Part shown: positions 8,296 to 16,384 of the stretch, one piece after another | Position numbering within the stretch: the stretch's first letter is position 1 | Layout: every line of letters begins with the position of its first letter | Position numbers and translations under genes: made by a program | Source of the DNA: Glycomyces dulcitolivorans | Lineage (GTDB): Bacteria; Actinomycetota; Actinomycetes; Mycobacteriales; Micromonosporaceae | DNA length: 44,742 bases | Assembly (NCBI RefSeq): GCF_003265355.1 | Contig: NZ_QFRW01000092.1 | Span: forward strand, 61,961-106,702 | Reading direction: 5' to 3' | Notes under the pieces: generated by a model | The model's database searches: none | Seen by the model: the letters and a program-made list of their open reading frames with translations, nothing else | Told to the model about the DNA's origin: nothing

Positions 8296-9003
8296 ATGTC
8301 CCGCACCGACGATGTCGTCAACGGCATCAAGCACATGATCCTCAACGGCGAGCTCGGCCCCGGCGAGCGGCTGCCGGTCGAGAAGGAGCTGGCCGAGGCC
8401 CTCGGGGTCTCCCGCGGGTCGCTGCGCGAGGGCGTCCGGGCGCTGTCGATCCTCGGCGTCCTCAACACCCGGCAGGGGGACGGCACCTACGTCACGAGCC
8501 TCGACGTCTCGCAGCTCCTGGCCCCCATGGGCTTCCTGGTCGACCTCCACGGCGAGGGCCACGCCGAGTACGTCCACGCCCTCCGCCGCCTCCTGGAGAG
8601 CGAGGCCGCCCGGCTCGCGGCCGAGCACATCACCGAGGGCTCCCTCGCCGACGCCAAGACCCTCCTCGACGAGGCCGAACCGTTCCTCGACGGCGGCGAC
8701 CCCGACGCGCACGAGCGCCTCATGGAGATCGACATCGCCTTCCACCGCATCATCGCCTCCCACACCGGCAACCCCGTGCTCATCGGCATGATCGAGGCCC
8801 TCGCCAGCCGCACCGTGCGCGAACGCCTGTGGCGCAGCCTCCGCGAAGACGGCGTCCTCCAGCGCACCCACGAAGAGCACCTCGCGATCTGGCGCGCCCT
8901 GTGCGCCCACGACCCCGAAGCCGCCCGCATCCGCATGACCAACCACCTCCTCGGCGTCGAGGACTCCCTCCGCTTCCTCCCCGACGCCGACGCCGCCGAA
9001 TGA
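8296..9003 (+). CDS. GntR-family (FadR/FCD subfamily) transcriptional regulator
   Basis: The 235-residue protein begins MSRTDDVVNGIKHMIL. Its winged helix-turn-helix contains LPVEKELAEALGVSRGSLREGVRAL and ends with the wing GVLNTRQGDGTYV. The C-terminal FCD domain is all-helical and has the metal-binding Asp/His set seen in many members (IDIAFHRIIASHTGNP, EEHLAIW, RMTNHL). Such regulators usually repress catabolic or transport genes and are released by a sugar acid or carboxylate. It is divergent from the sugar-type ABC importer, so that operon is the likely target. I chose the inner ATG because it begins at the conserved domain; an ATG at 8272 gives a longer, non-conserved start. Confidence 0.9.
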   Translation: MSRTDDVVNGIKHMILNGELGPGERLPVEKELAEALGVSRGSLREGVRALSILGVLNTRQGDGTYVTSLDVSQLLAPMGFLVDLHGEGHAEYVHALRRLLESEAARLAAEHITEGSLADAKTLLDEAEPFLDGGDPDAHERLMEIDIAFHRIIASHTGNPVLIGMIEALASRTVRERLWRSLREDGVLQRTHEEHLAIWRALCAHDPEAARIRMTNHLLGVEDSLRFLPDADAAE

Positions 9004-9026
9004 CCCGACCGGCCACCGGGCCCCGA

Positions 9027-9046
9027 CGCCGCGGCTGACCGCGGCG
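9027..9046 (+). terminator. hairpin after the gntR gene
   Basis: An 8-bp perfect stem CGCCGCGG/CCGCGGCG with a CTGA loop starts 24 bases after the gntR stop codon. No T-tract follows, so it is a GC-only candidate terminator. Confidence 0.45.
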
Positions 9047-9188
9047 GGGGCGCCGAGTCCCGCCGGTGAACCGCCTCCTGACCGCCTTTACCCCGGCCGT
9101 CTCCCGCCCTACCTTGAAGTCGCCCCTCCAGTGGATCGCCGGCACCGCCTTCGTCCACCGCCCCAAGACAACTGAAAGGGAGGAAGCG

Positions 9189-9770
9189 ATGCGCGGATTC
9201 GAAGTCGACCCCGACGACCTGATCGACGCAGGGGAGATAACGCTGCCGTACGCGGCCGACTTCTACGACGAGATGGCCAACCGGCTCGCCGCCGTCGGCA
9301 ATAGCGCCGGGCGCGGACTGATCCCGACGCTGAGCAGGTCGCCCGCGGGCAACGCCCTCGGCGAGGCCGTCATGCGCTGCCACCGCTTCCTGTACGCGGT
9401 CACGGAGGAGACGGCCGACAGCCACCGCGCCGTCGGCGTGAGCGTGGCCGAAGCCGGATACGAGTACCGGCGGGCCGACGACGCGGGCGCGCACGGCCTC
9501 GAAATGGCCGGCGAGGACCTGACCGGTTCCGTCGCAAGCGAGTTTGGCAAGGTCGACGCGGGCGAGTACGAGTACGACAGCGGCTACCGGTTCGGCAACT
9601 TCGACAGCGCCGACGGCGGCTCCGGGTACGAGGAGGCGCTCTCGGGCGGCCCCCGGCAGCCGGTGGACCACCAGGACTACGGGATCGAACCCGAGCCGCT
9701 GTTCGAGCGGGCCCGGTTGACCGACCGGGGCGGCGACCGGCCGCCCCTCGACGAACGCGGAGACTCCTGA
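9189..9770 (+). CDS. putative type VII secretion-associated helical protein
   Basis: The 193-residue product is not a named family that I recognise. Residues 1-100 look like two long helices (ADFYDEMANRLAAVGNSAG; GEAVMRCHRFLYAVTEETADSHR). They are followed by the sequence Y-R-R-A-D at residues 93-97, which fits the YxxxD/E export motif of type VII (ESX) substrates. The remaining tail is acidic, Gly/Asp/Tyr-rich and probably disordered. AAAGGGAGGAAGCG precedes the ATG at 9189, which decides the start over a longer frame from 9066. The next gene starts 2 bases after its stop and carries a W-x-G motif, so the two look like a substrate/partner pair. No ESX core gene is visible in the window. Confidence 0.6.
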   Translation: MRGFEVDPDDLIDAGEITLPYAADFYDEMANRLAAVGNSAGRGLIPTLSRSPAGNALGEAVMRCHRFLYAVTEETADSHRAVGVSVAEAGYEYRRADDAGAHGLEMAGEDLTGSVASEFGKVDAGEYEYDSGYRFGNFDSADGGSGYEEALSGGPRQPVDHQDYGIEPEPLFERARLTDRGGDRPPLDERGDS

Positions 9771-9772
9771 CC

Positions 9773-10762
9773 ATGCCGAAGTTCGACACGTTCCAGAGCA
9801 TGCAAGACGACCAGCCGCCCAGCAAGGACGAGCTCAAGGAGATGGTCGCGAGATTCGGCGAGCCGCTCCAGATGCTGTACGTCCGGTCCCGCTACGACGC
9901 GTTCTTCAACGAGCGGTACCCCACCGGGAGCACGATCCAGAACCCGCGCGAGAACTGGACGTTCGACTTCGACACGCGCATGACCGCCGCTGAGGAAGAG
10001 GAACTGCGCGCCCTGTGCTGGCCGCTCGCCACCAACTTCGTCATCGACATGATGGTCGGCATCGACAACCTCGTGGACAAGGACGAAGGCGACCTCGACG
10101 CACTGGCGGCGGACCTCCGGCAGCTGGCCGTGTCGTACGAAGGCGCGATGACCGACGCCAAGCTCACCATCGTGCAGGACCGGTTCGAGAGCTGGCACGG
10201 CGACGCCGGCTCCGCGATCAGGGAGGGCTACTCCGATCACCTCACCAGGTCGACGCAGACCCACAGTGCGATGGCGAACGCGCTGGCCAATGCGGCGCAA
10301 CTCGACTCGCTGATCGTGATGAAGGTCCGCCACCACCTCGACGGCCTGGTGAGGACCGCCGGAACCGCCATCGACAACGGCCCGGCGGGCCCGAACCTCG
10401 ACTTCGAGCCGATCATCGGCTGGCTGACGTTCATCGGCATCATGGTGAGCACGCCCGGCGGCCCGGCCCTGCCCGCCGCGGTCGGCTGGGTGGGGAGCAC
10501 CATCAAGACGATCCTGTCGGAACTGCCCCTCGAACAGGCCGACGAGCCGACGATGGACTCCTCGGACCCGGACGAATTGCGGGACCAGGTCCTCGCGGCC
10601 TTCGACCAGGTCGCCGAGGTCGTCAAGGCGGACAGGGAAAAACTCGCCGAAGACCTCGTCACGGCCTTCGAGGAGCGCGCGGCCCTGACCGGCAGCGACG
10701 ACGCCGCGGAGTCCAGCCGCGTAATCCCGAACCCCAACGGCGTCAACGGCATCGCCCTCTAA
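9773..10762 (+). CDS. WXG-motif-containing hypothetical protein, partner of the upstream gene
   Basis: The 329-residue protein is mainly helical. A central segment (about 105-190) contains a helix, the turn ESWHGDAGSAI with W141-H-G143, and a second helix (HSAMANALANAAQLDSLIV), the layout of WXG100/ESX proteins. A hydrophobic stretch at about 215-245 (IIGWLTFIGIMVSTPGGPALPAAVGWVG) resembles a membrane or hairpin segment. The C-terminus is acidic. The first 100 residues are not recognisable. It is almost certainly co-transcribed with the gene 2 bases upstream. Its stop overlaps by four bases the stop of the convergent lipoprotein gene. Assignment as a secreted or T7SS-linked protein rests on the WxG hairpin and gene pairing only. 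Confidence 0.6.
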   Translation: MPKFDTFQSMQDDQPPSKDELKEMVARFGEPLQMLYVRSRYDAFFNERYPTGSTIQNPRENWTFDFDTRMTAAEEEELRALCWPLATNFVIDMMVGIDNLVDKDEGDLDALAADLRQLAVSYEGAMTDAKLTIVQDRFESWHGDAGSAIREGYSDHLTRSTQTHSAMANALANAAQLDSLIVMKVRHHLDGLVRTAGTAIDNGPAGPNLDFEPIIGWLTFIGIMVSTPGGPALPAAVGWVGSTIKTILSELPLEQADEPTMDSSDPDELRDQVLAAFDQVAEVVKADREKLAEDLVTAFEERAALTGSDDAAESSRVIPNPNGVNGIAL

Positions 10763-11379
10763 GCGGCGGCGAAGTAGGTGTACTTCTCCACGTCCCACGA
10801 GTTCAGCAGCGCCATCTCGATGACGGCCCCCTCGACCTGCTCGGTCTCGACGACGACGCACCGGTTCGCAGTGAAGGACTCGCCGGGCGCGACCTCGCCG
10901 ACGTCCACAAGGTCCTTGGGGACGGTGCCGCAGCCGCTCTGGTAGGTCCAGGACCCGTTGCGCAGGCCGATCAAGAGGTCGGCGGGAGCCATGGCCTCGT
11001 CGGCCCTGTTGATGCCGTTCAACGTGATCATGAAGTACTGGGAGCCCCCGTCGGGGGCCGTGTTGGCGTCGTCGAACCCGAGGATCGTCTCGGTCGCGTC
11101 GACCTCCACCGCGGTCACCGCGATGTCCCACGTGTCCACCTGACCGGTCGCGCACAAGTCGAGCGGCCCCTCGATGCTCCGCCCGGCCTCGGGATCGGCC
11201 GCGGCGGGCACGTACTCGCATTCGACGACCACGGGACCGGCCTCGATCTTCTCCTCAGCGGAGGTCTCGGCGCCGTCGGCGTCCTCACCGGAGCCCATGC
11301 TGGTGCAGGCGGTGAGTCCCAAGAGCCCGACCCCGACGACTGCGAGGAGCTTGGCCGGTGCGGTGTGAATCGGAGGCAC
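10759..11379 (-). CDS. lipoprotein with a DUF4352-like beta-sandwich domain
   Basis: The 206-residue product has a signal peptide and the lipobox LTAC (Cys25), then an acidic linker and a domain with WDIAVTAVEVDATETI, SQYFMITLNGINRADE and VAPGESFTANRCVVV. This pattern is like the telokin-like DUF4352 domain found in Gram-positive lipoproteins. The fold is inferred from pattern only. Four Cys in the mature part may form disulfides. The start is a GTG at 11379 with AAGGAT upstream. It is convergent with, and slightly overlaps, the WXG-like gene, so it is not part of that operon. Confidence 0.7.
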   Translation of the reverse strand: MPPIHTAPAKLLAVVGVGLLGLTACTSMGSGEDADGAETSAEEKIEAGPVVVECEYVPAAADPEAGRSIEGPLDLCATGQVDTWDIAVTAVEVDATETILGFDDANTAPDGGSQYFMITLNGINRADEAMAPADLLIGLRNGSWTYQSGCGTVPKDLVDVGEVAPGESFTANRCVVVETEQVEGAVIEMALLNSWDVEKYTYFAAA

Positions 11380-11608
11380 GATCGATCCTTAGGTCGGCTG
11401 GAAGAGGCGTCTTCAAGTGCACCAGGGATTCGCGGGCGAATCGAGGCAGCTGACCGGCGGGAACCCGGCAGGTCCGCCGGGTGGGGTAGGGCTGCGTCAC
11501 GGCGTACCTCCTGCGGGGTAGGCCGATTGCCCCCTTCAGGCCGATCCGCGGCGGTGAAGACCTCAGCACACTGGCCCGCATGCGACAAGCGTGCGGAGGG
11601 AATGTGCG

Positions 11609-12031
11609 GTGAAGGTGTTCTTCTTGGGGTGGACGCGGTTCGTCGTCGTCCTCCTCGTGCTCCAGGTCGGGTTCGCCGGATGGGGCGCGGTCACGGCTGG
11701 CGACGAGCGGGTCATGCGGTTCATCGTCCACGCCGGGAACGGCGGCATGCTCATGCTCTGGCTCATGCTGTCGGTGGTCTTCGCGCTCCTCGCCCGGCCG
11801 GGGTGGAAAGCGGTCCTGCTGACCGTCCTGTCGCTGTTCATGATCTTCATGCAGGGCGCGCTCGCCTACGGCTTCGGCACCGAAGGCGTCCGCGGCGGCA
11901 TCGGCATCGCCCTCCACGCCGCCAACGGACTCGGCATCCTCACCGTCCAAGTGGTCGTCGCCCGCCTCGCCAAGCGCGCGGTCGACGCGAAACGCGCCAA
12001 GCGCGCCGCACGAATCGAGGTCCCGGCATGA
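11609..12031 (+). CDS. small integral membrane protein, DUF6220-like
   Basis: The 140-residue protein has four predicted membrane segments (FVVVLLVLQVGFAGWGAV, GMLMLWLMLSVVFALLA, AVLLTVLSLFMIFMQGALA and GIALHAANGLGILTVQVVV) and a basic C-terminal tail. Short polar motifs inside the membrane, HAGNGG and HAANG, recur in the next gene and are typical of DUF6220-type proteins. No function is known. GTG at 11609 is chosen because GGAGGG lies 8 bases upstream; a GTG at 11591 is inside that SD. Its stop overlaps the ATG of the next gene (ATGA). The 229-base gap before it (11380-11608) holds no gene that I can support. Confidence 0.75.
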   Translation: MKVFFLGWTRFVVVLLVLQVGFAGWGAVTAGDERVMRFIVHAGNGGMLMLWLMLSVVFALLARPGWKAVLLTVLSLFMIFMQGALAYGFGTEGVRGGIGIALHAANGLGILTVQVVVARLAKRAVDAKRAKRAARIEVPA

Positions 12032-12432
12032 ACCCCGTCTTCGCGAGACTCCTGCGGGTCTGGATGATCCTGCTCTTCACGCTCCTGGTCGCCCAGTTCG
12101 CGCTGGCCGGGTTCGGCGTCGGCTACGGCGGCGGGGTCGGTGACGGCTTCCGCCTGCACTTCCTCAACGGCGACGTCCTGCTGTACGGCTACGCGGCGGC
12201 GATCCTGCTCGCTCTCGCGGCCCGGCCCGGGGCGCGGATCGTGTGGCTGATCGGCCTGGGCACCTTCATGGTCCTGCTCCAGCACGTCATGGGCCTGCTC
12301 AGCGTCCCCGGCACGCTCTGGGGCCAGTCGCTGTTCCTGGTGCACGCCCTCAACGGGCTTGCCCTGATCTTCCTGACGTTCCGGATCAACCTCCTGGTCA
12401 GGAACCGCCTCCGCGAGCGCGCATTGGTCTGA
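12028..12432 (+). CDS. small integral membrane protein, DUF6220-like paralogue
   Basis: The 134-residue protein has four membrane segments and resembles its upstream neighbour: LRVWMILLFTLLVAQFALAGFG, then FLNGDVLLYGYAAAILLALAARPG, VWLIGLGTFMVLLQHVMGLL and LVHALNGLALIFLTFRI. The in-membrane HALNG and FLNGD correspond to HAANG and HAGNG in the first protein, so the two are probably a tandem paralogue pair that pack together. Translation is coupled by an ATGA overlap. Histidines in the membrane could bind a cofactor such as heme, but that is speculation. Confidence 0.75.
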   Translation: MNPVFARLLRVWMILLFTLLVAQFALAGFGVGYGGGVGDGFRLHFLNGDVLLYGYAAAILLALAARPGARIVWLIGLGTFMVLLQHVMGLLSVPGTLWGQSLFLVHALNGLALIFLTFRINLLVRNRLRERALV

Positions 12433-12444
12433 GGCGGCGGGGGT

Positions 12445-13002
12445 CTACCGGCGCGGCTCGAACCGCATCGACACCGCGCCGGAGGCGAACTCCCGGCGGC
12501 CCACCGGCGCGAGGTCGAGGTACTCCGCGAGCCCCGCGAACGGCGTCGGGCCGTGGCCGGCGATCCGCGGGTGGACGATGAACTCGTACTCGTCGATCAG
12601 CCCCAGGTCGGCCAAGGCGAGCGGCAGCGTCACCCCGCCCACGTACAGGCCGTGCTCGTGCTCGCGCTTGAGCCGGCGGACCTCCTCGGCCAGGTCCCCG
12701 CGCACGAGTTCGGCGTTCCAGTCGACCTGCTCCAGCGTGTTCGAGACGACGTACTTCGGCTTGGCGTCGATCGACTCGGCGAACTCCACCGCCGCGGCGT
12801 CCATCCACTCCGGCGGTTCGCCCGAGTCCGGCAGCCGCCACGCCTCCTCCATCATCTGGTAGAGGACGCGGCCGAACAGCAGCGCGTCCACGCGGCCGAA
12901 GATCTCCGCCGAGTATTCATGCATCTCTTGACCGCCGGACATCGCGCGATGATCGCAGCAGCCGTCCACGGTGATGTTGATCGAATATCGAAGCGCACCC
13001 AT
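12445..13002 (-). CDS. dihydrofolate-reductase-family protein (RibD C-terminal-like)
   Basis: The 185-residue product starts MGALRYSINITVDGCCDH, the usual N-terminal strand of this family. It has FGRVDALLFGRVLYQMMEEAW, KYVVSNTLEQVDWNAELV, LYVGGVTLPLALADLGLIDEYEF and a C-terminal strand. These match NADPH-binding RibD_C/DHFR-like proteins, common in actinomycetes and mostly of unknown substrate. The longer frame from 13035 lacks conserved residues. It is convergent with the DUF6220 pair (12-base gap) and downstream of, on the same strand as, the RNA-repair operon. A functional link with that operon is not evident. Confidence 0.85.
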   Translation of the reverse strand: MGALRYSINITVDGCCDHRAMSGGQEMHEYSAEIFGRVDALLFGRVLYQMMEEAWRLPDSGEPPEWMDAAAVEFAESIDAKPKYVVSNTLEQVDWNAELVRGDLAEEVRRLKREHEHGLYVGGVTLPLALADLGLIDEYEFIVHPRIAGHGPTPFAGLAEYLDLAPVGRREFASGAVSMRFEPRR

Positions 13003-13041
13003 GCCGCGAGCGTACCGGCGGCGACCGACATCCACTCCGGA

Positions 13042-13830
13042 TCAGTCCGGGCGCGTCGAGTCCCAGTGCCGCCGGTGCGCGTCGATCGACCACGCCGAGA
13101 GCCGGTCGAGGTCCGGCGTCTCCGGCAGCGGGGTCTTCCCTGCGTCCAGAAGGGACTCGATGCGGTCCCGTGCCGCCGTGATCTCCGCGAGCACCGTGTC
13201 CAGGTCCGGGACGCCGCCGGACTTGACCAGCAGGACCCGTTCGCGCTCGGCCTCGGGCATCGGCAGCGTCAGGCGGGCGTGCTCGATCAGCTCCAGCCCT
13301 TGGAACCCGAGCCGCAGCGCATGCGACGCGAACTTCGTGTCGTACCCATGCGCCGCAACGAGTTCGGGCCGCTTCGGCATGTCCTTCTGGCGGCCCCGGC
13401 CCAGCAGCATGGCGACCTGCCCGTCGAGGTAGCCGACGACCCGCCGCGCGGCCGCCCGGGACAGGAACGCCGGGCCGAGCGCGCGAAGCTCGTCGCCGAG
13501 GACCGACGTCCGGTACACCGAAGCCTCAGGCGCGAACGGCACCAGCAGCAGGTTCGGGTTCCCGGCGACGGCCAGGCGCAGGAACTTCCGCAGCGAGTAC
13601 AGAGTGCACTCGCTGTCGCCGGCCTGGGACCGGTGCCCCTCGGGCCGGTCGCGCCACGTCGCGTGGTCGACCGGCTCGGCCAGGCCGATGACGTGCTCGG
13701 CCGGCTCGATGAACACGCCCGTCTCGTCGTGGTCGCTGACCCCGGCGATGGCGAGCCCGTGCACGCCCGAGCCCGCCTCGGTCCGCAGGATCTCGTTGGC
13801 GCGGGCGACCGCGCCGGCGTCGAACGTCAA
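13042..13830 (-). CDS. rlaP: RlaP-like nucleotidyltransferase of the RNA-repair operon
   Basis: The 262-residue protein belongs to the polymerase-beta-type nucleotidyltransferases. GSGVHGLAIAGVSDHDETGVF corresponds to the GS...DxD catalytic region, and LYSLRKFLRLAVAGNPNLLLVPF is characteristic of the group described as RNA-ligase-associated (RlaP). It follows the pnkp gene by 16 bases, completing the hen1-pnkp-rlaP order known from bacterial RNA-repair loci. The exact reaction (terminal nucleotide addition or nucleotidyl transfer) is inferred from the family. The best start is a TTG at 13830, with GAGAGGAC about 10 bases upstream, because no ATG or GTG with an SD lies between the pnkp stop and the conserved region. 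Confidence 0.82.
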   Translation of the reverse strand: MTFDAGAVARANEILRTEAGSGVHGLAIAGVSDHDETGVFIEPAEHVIGLAEPVDHATWRDRPEGHRSQAGDSECTLYSLRKFLRLAVAGNPNLLLVPFAPEASVYRTSVLGDELRALGPAFLSRAAARRVVGYLDGQVAMLLGRGRQKDMPKRPELVAAHGYDTKFASHALRLGFQGLELIEHARLTLPMPEAERERVLLVKSGGVPDLDTVLAEITAARDRIESLLDAGKTPLPETPDLDRLSAWSIDAHRRHWDSTRPD

Positions 13831-13846
13831 GGGTCCGTCCGTCCTC

Positions 13847-16384
13847 TCACAGCCGCGGGTCGACCGGCTCGGATTCGAGCGCGAGGATCGCGAACACGTA
13901 CTGGTGCACCTGCCACAGTGGAGCATTCTTCGCCACCAGGTCGAGGGCCTCGACGCCGAGGGCGTACTCGCGCAGCGCCTGGGACCGCTTGTGCTGCAAG
14001 CGCCGCTGACGCAGGCGCGTCAGGTTCGCCGGGTCGGTGTAGTCCGCGCCGTAGATGATCCGCAGGTACTCCCGGCCGCGCACCTTCAGGCCCGGTTGCA
14101 GGCGCGGGCGGTCGTCGAGGACCGGCTTGACGACCATGCCCTCGCCTCCGGCCGCGCACAGGTCGATCCACCACTGCGTCGCCTCGTCCTCGTCGGCGGT
14201 GCCGAGCGTGACGAACCGCCGCCGCGTCTCCAGCAGCAGCGCCGAAGCGTCGGCCGCGTTGAGCGCGTCGACGACCTCCAGGTGCCAGTCGTGCCGGTGG
14301 TCGGCCAGGTTGCGGCCCTCGGTCGCGAGCACCTGGAAGGGCGCGAGCCGCACCCCGTCGAGCCCGTCGACCGGCCAGCAGTACCGCTGGTACACCTCCG
14401 CGAACGCCTCGATGTTCGCAGTGCGCGAAGCGGTCCGCTCCAGGAGCGCGCCCACGTCCAGGCCCCGTGCGGCCGCGGCCTCCAGGACCGCCGAAGCGGC
14501 CGGGAGCGCGGCGACGCCCGCGGCCGCGACGCCGGCGAACTGGTCCTTGATGAGCCCCTTGGCCTTCGCCGACCACGGCAGCAGCTCGCAGTCGAGCAGC
14601 ATCCAGTCGGTCTCCAGCCGCTCCCACAGGCCCGCAGCGGAAGCGGCGGCCGCGACCCGGCTGAGCAGGTCGCCCGTGAGCGCCTCGTTCTCGAAGAACG
14701 CCCGCCCGGTCCGCGTCAGCAGTGCGCCCCACGGCGCGGCGTCGAGCCCGAAGCGCGAGGCGGCGACCTCCTTGTCGCGGCACACGAGTGCCACGGCCCG
14801 CGAGCCCATGTGCTTCTCTTCGCACACCACCCGCTCGACGCGGTCGCGGTACTGCGCGAACGCCTGCGCCGGGTGCTCCAGGTATCCGTCCACATCGGAG
14901 GCGTCGACGGGCGCCATCGTCGGCGGCAGGTACAGCAGCCGCCGCGGGTCGTCCGCGAAGCGGCTCATGACCTCCAGCGCCGCCGCCGCGTTCTCGGCCC
15001 GGACCTTCACGGTCCCGACGAGATCCGTGGTCAGGTACCGGTCCCCGGCGACGTCCGTGGCGTCGAGCATCGCCGCGTCCCGCTCGGCCGCGGCGGGGGC
15101 GAGCGGCCGCACCGGCGCGTACCACTCCCGCTCGGCGTCCACGGACACGAGTTCCCGCTCGGGGTAGCGCAGCGCGGTGAGCTTCCCGCCGAAGCAGCAG
15201 CCGGTGTCCAGGCAGATCGTGTTGTTGATCCACTGGGGATCGACGGTCGGGGTGTGGCCGTAGACGACCGTAGCCGCGCCCCGGTACTCCTCGGCCCACG
15301 GCAGCCGCACCGGCAGCCCGAACTCGTCGGTCTCCCCGGTGGTGTCGCCGTACAGCGCGAAGGAGCGCACCGTGCCCGAGGCCCGCCCGTGGTACTCCTC
15401 CTTGAGGCCGGCGTGCGCGACGACGAGCCGCCCGCCGTCGAGCAGGAGGTGCGCCCGCAGCCCGTCCATGAAGGCGCGGGCCTCCTCGCGGAACGCCTCG
15501 TCCTCAGCGGCGAGCTGCTCCAGGGACTCGGCCAGGCCGTGCGCGACGGTCACCCTGCGGCCGTTGAGGGCCCGCACGAGCTTGTGCTCGTGGTTGCCCT
15601 GCACGCATAGCGCGTTCCCGGCCCGCACCATGCCCATGACCAGGCGCAGCACGCCCGGAGTGTCGGGCCCGCGGTCGACCAGGTCGCCCACGAAGACCGC
15701 CTTGCGGCCCTCCGGGTGCGCGGCGCCGACGGCGCGGCCCCGGTCGTCGCGCTCGACGGCCCAGCCCAGTTCCCCGAGCAGCACTTCGAGTTCGGCGCGG
15801 CAGCCGTGCACGTCGCCGATGAGGTCGAACGGGCCGGTCTCGTCCTTGCGGTCGTTCCAGGATTTCTCGGTGACCACCCGCGCGGCGGCGACGGCCTCGG
15901 CCCCGGTGAGCCGGTGGACGCGCCGGAAGCCCTCCTTGCTCAGGTGCTTGAGGCTGCGTTTGAGGTCGCGGTGGTGGCGGCGCACGACGGCCTCGCCGAA
16001 GTCCCGGTCGGGCCGGGCGAGGTTCCGCTCGACGGCCAGCGCGGGCTCGACGTCGAGGACGATCGCGTCGACGAGGACGTGGTGCGACCGCGCCAGGTCG
16101 ACCAGCTCGGTGCGGGCGCGTTCGTGGACGTTCGTGGCGTCGACGACGGTGAGCAGCCCGAGCCGCAGCCGCGTCCCCACGATGTGGTGGAGCAGCTTGA
16201 ACGCCTCCGCCGTCGCGGCCTGGTCGGTCTCGTCGTCGGCCACCAGGCCCCGGCAGTAGTCCGACGAGATCACCTGCGTGGGCTTGAAGTGGGTGGCCGC
16301 GAACGTCGACTTCCCGGAGCCGGAGACGCCGACGAGGACCACAAGGGACAACTCGGGGACGGCGATGGTCTGCGCGTCAGTCAC
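13847..16384 (-). CDS. pnkp: Pnkp: polynucleotide kinase-phosphatase-ligase of bacterial RNA repair
   Basis: The 845-residue three-domain enzyme heals and seals broken RNA. The N-terminal kinase has the P-loop GVSGSGKST (19-27). The central calcineurin-like phosphatase has GDVHGC (190-195), GDLVDRG (233-239), GNHEHK (263-268), VAHAG and YGHTP (375-379). The C-terminal ligase/adenylyltransferase domain has the nucleotidyl-lysine motif EEKHMGSR (Lys524). All catalytic motifs look intact and the size is like that of clostridial Pnkp. The start is GTG at 16384, inside the end of hen1: the genes overlap by 8 bases. Pnkp works with Hen1, which must be present for efficient ligation and methylates the repaired 3' end. 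Together they reverse ribotoxin-type tRNA cleavage. Confidence 0.95.
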   Translation of the reverse strand: MTDAQTIAVPELSLVVLVGVSGSGKSTFAATHFKPTQVISSDYCRGLVADDETDQAATAEAFKLLHHIVGTRLRLGLLTVVDATNVHERARTELVDLARSHHVLVDAIVLDVEPALAVERNLARPDRDFGEAVVRRHHRDLKRSLKHLSKEGFRRVHRLTGAEAVAAARVVTEKSWNDRKDETGPFDLIGDVHGCRAELEVLLGELGWAVERDDRGRAVGAAHPEGRKAVFVGDLVDRGPDTPGVLRLVMGMVRAGNALCVQGNHEHKLVRALNGRRVTVAHGLAESLEQLAAEDEAFREEARAFMDGLRAHLLLDGGRLVVAHAGLKEEYHGRASGTVRSFALYGDTTGETDEFGLPVRLPWAEEYRGAATVVYGHTPTVDPQWINNTICLDTGCCFGGKLTALRYPERELVSVDAEREWYAPVRPLAPAAAERDAAMLDATDVAGDRYLTTDLVGTVKVRAENAAAALEVMSRFADDPRRLLYLPPTMAPVDASDVDGYLEHPAQAFAQYRDRVERVVCEEKHMGSRAVALVCRDKEVAASRFGLDAAPWGALLTRTGRAFFENEALTGDLLSRVAAAASAAGLWERLETDWMLLDCELLPWSAKAKGLIKDQFAGVAAAGVAALPAASAVLEAAAARGLDVGALLERTASRTANIEAFAEVYQRYCWPVDGLDGVRLAPFQVLATEGRNLADHRHDWHLEVVDALNAADASALLLETRRRFVTLGTADEDEATQWWIDLCAAGGEGMVVKPVLDDRPRLQPGLKVRGREYLRIIYGADYTDPANLTRLRQRRLQHKRSQALREYALGVEALDLVAKNAPLWQVHQYVFAILALESEPVDPRL

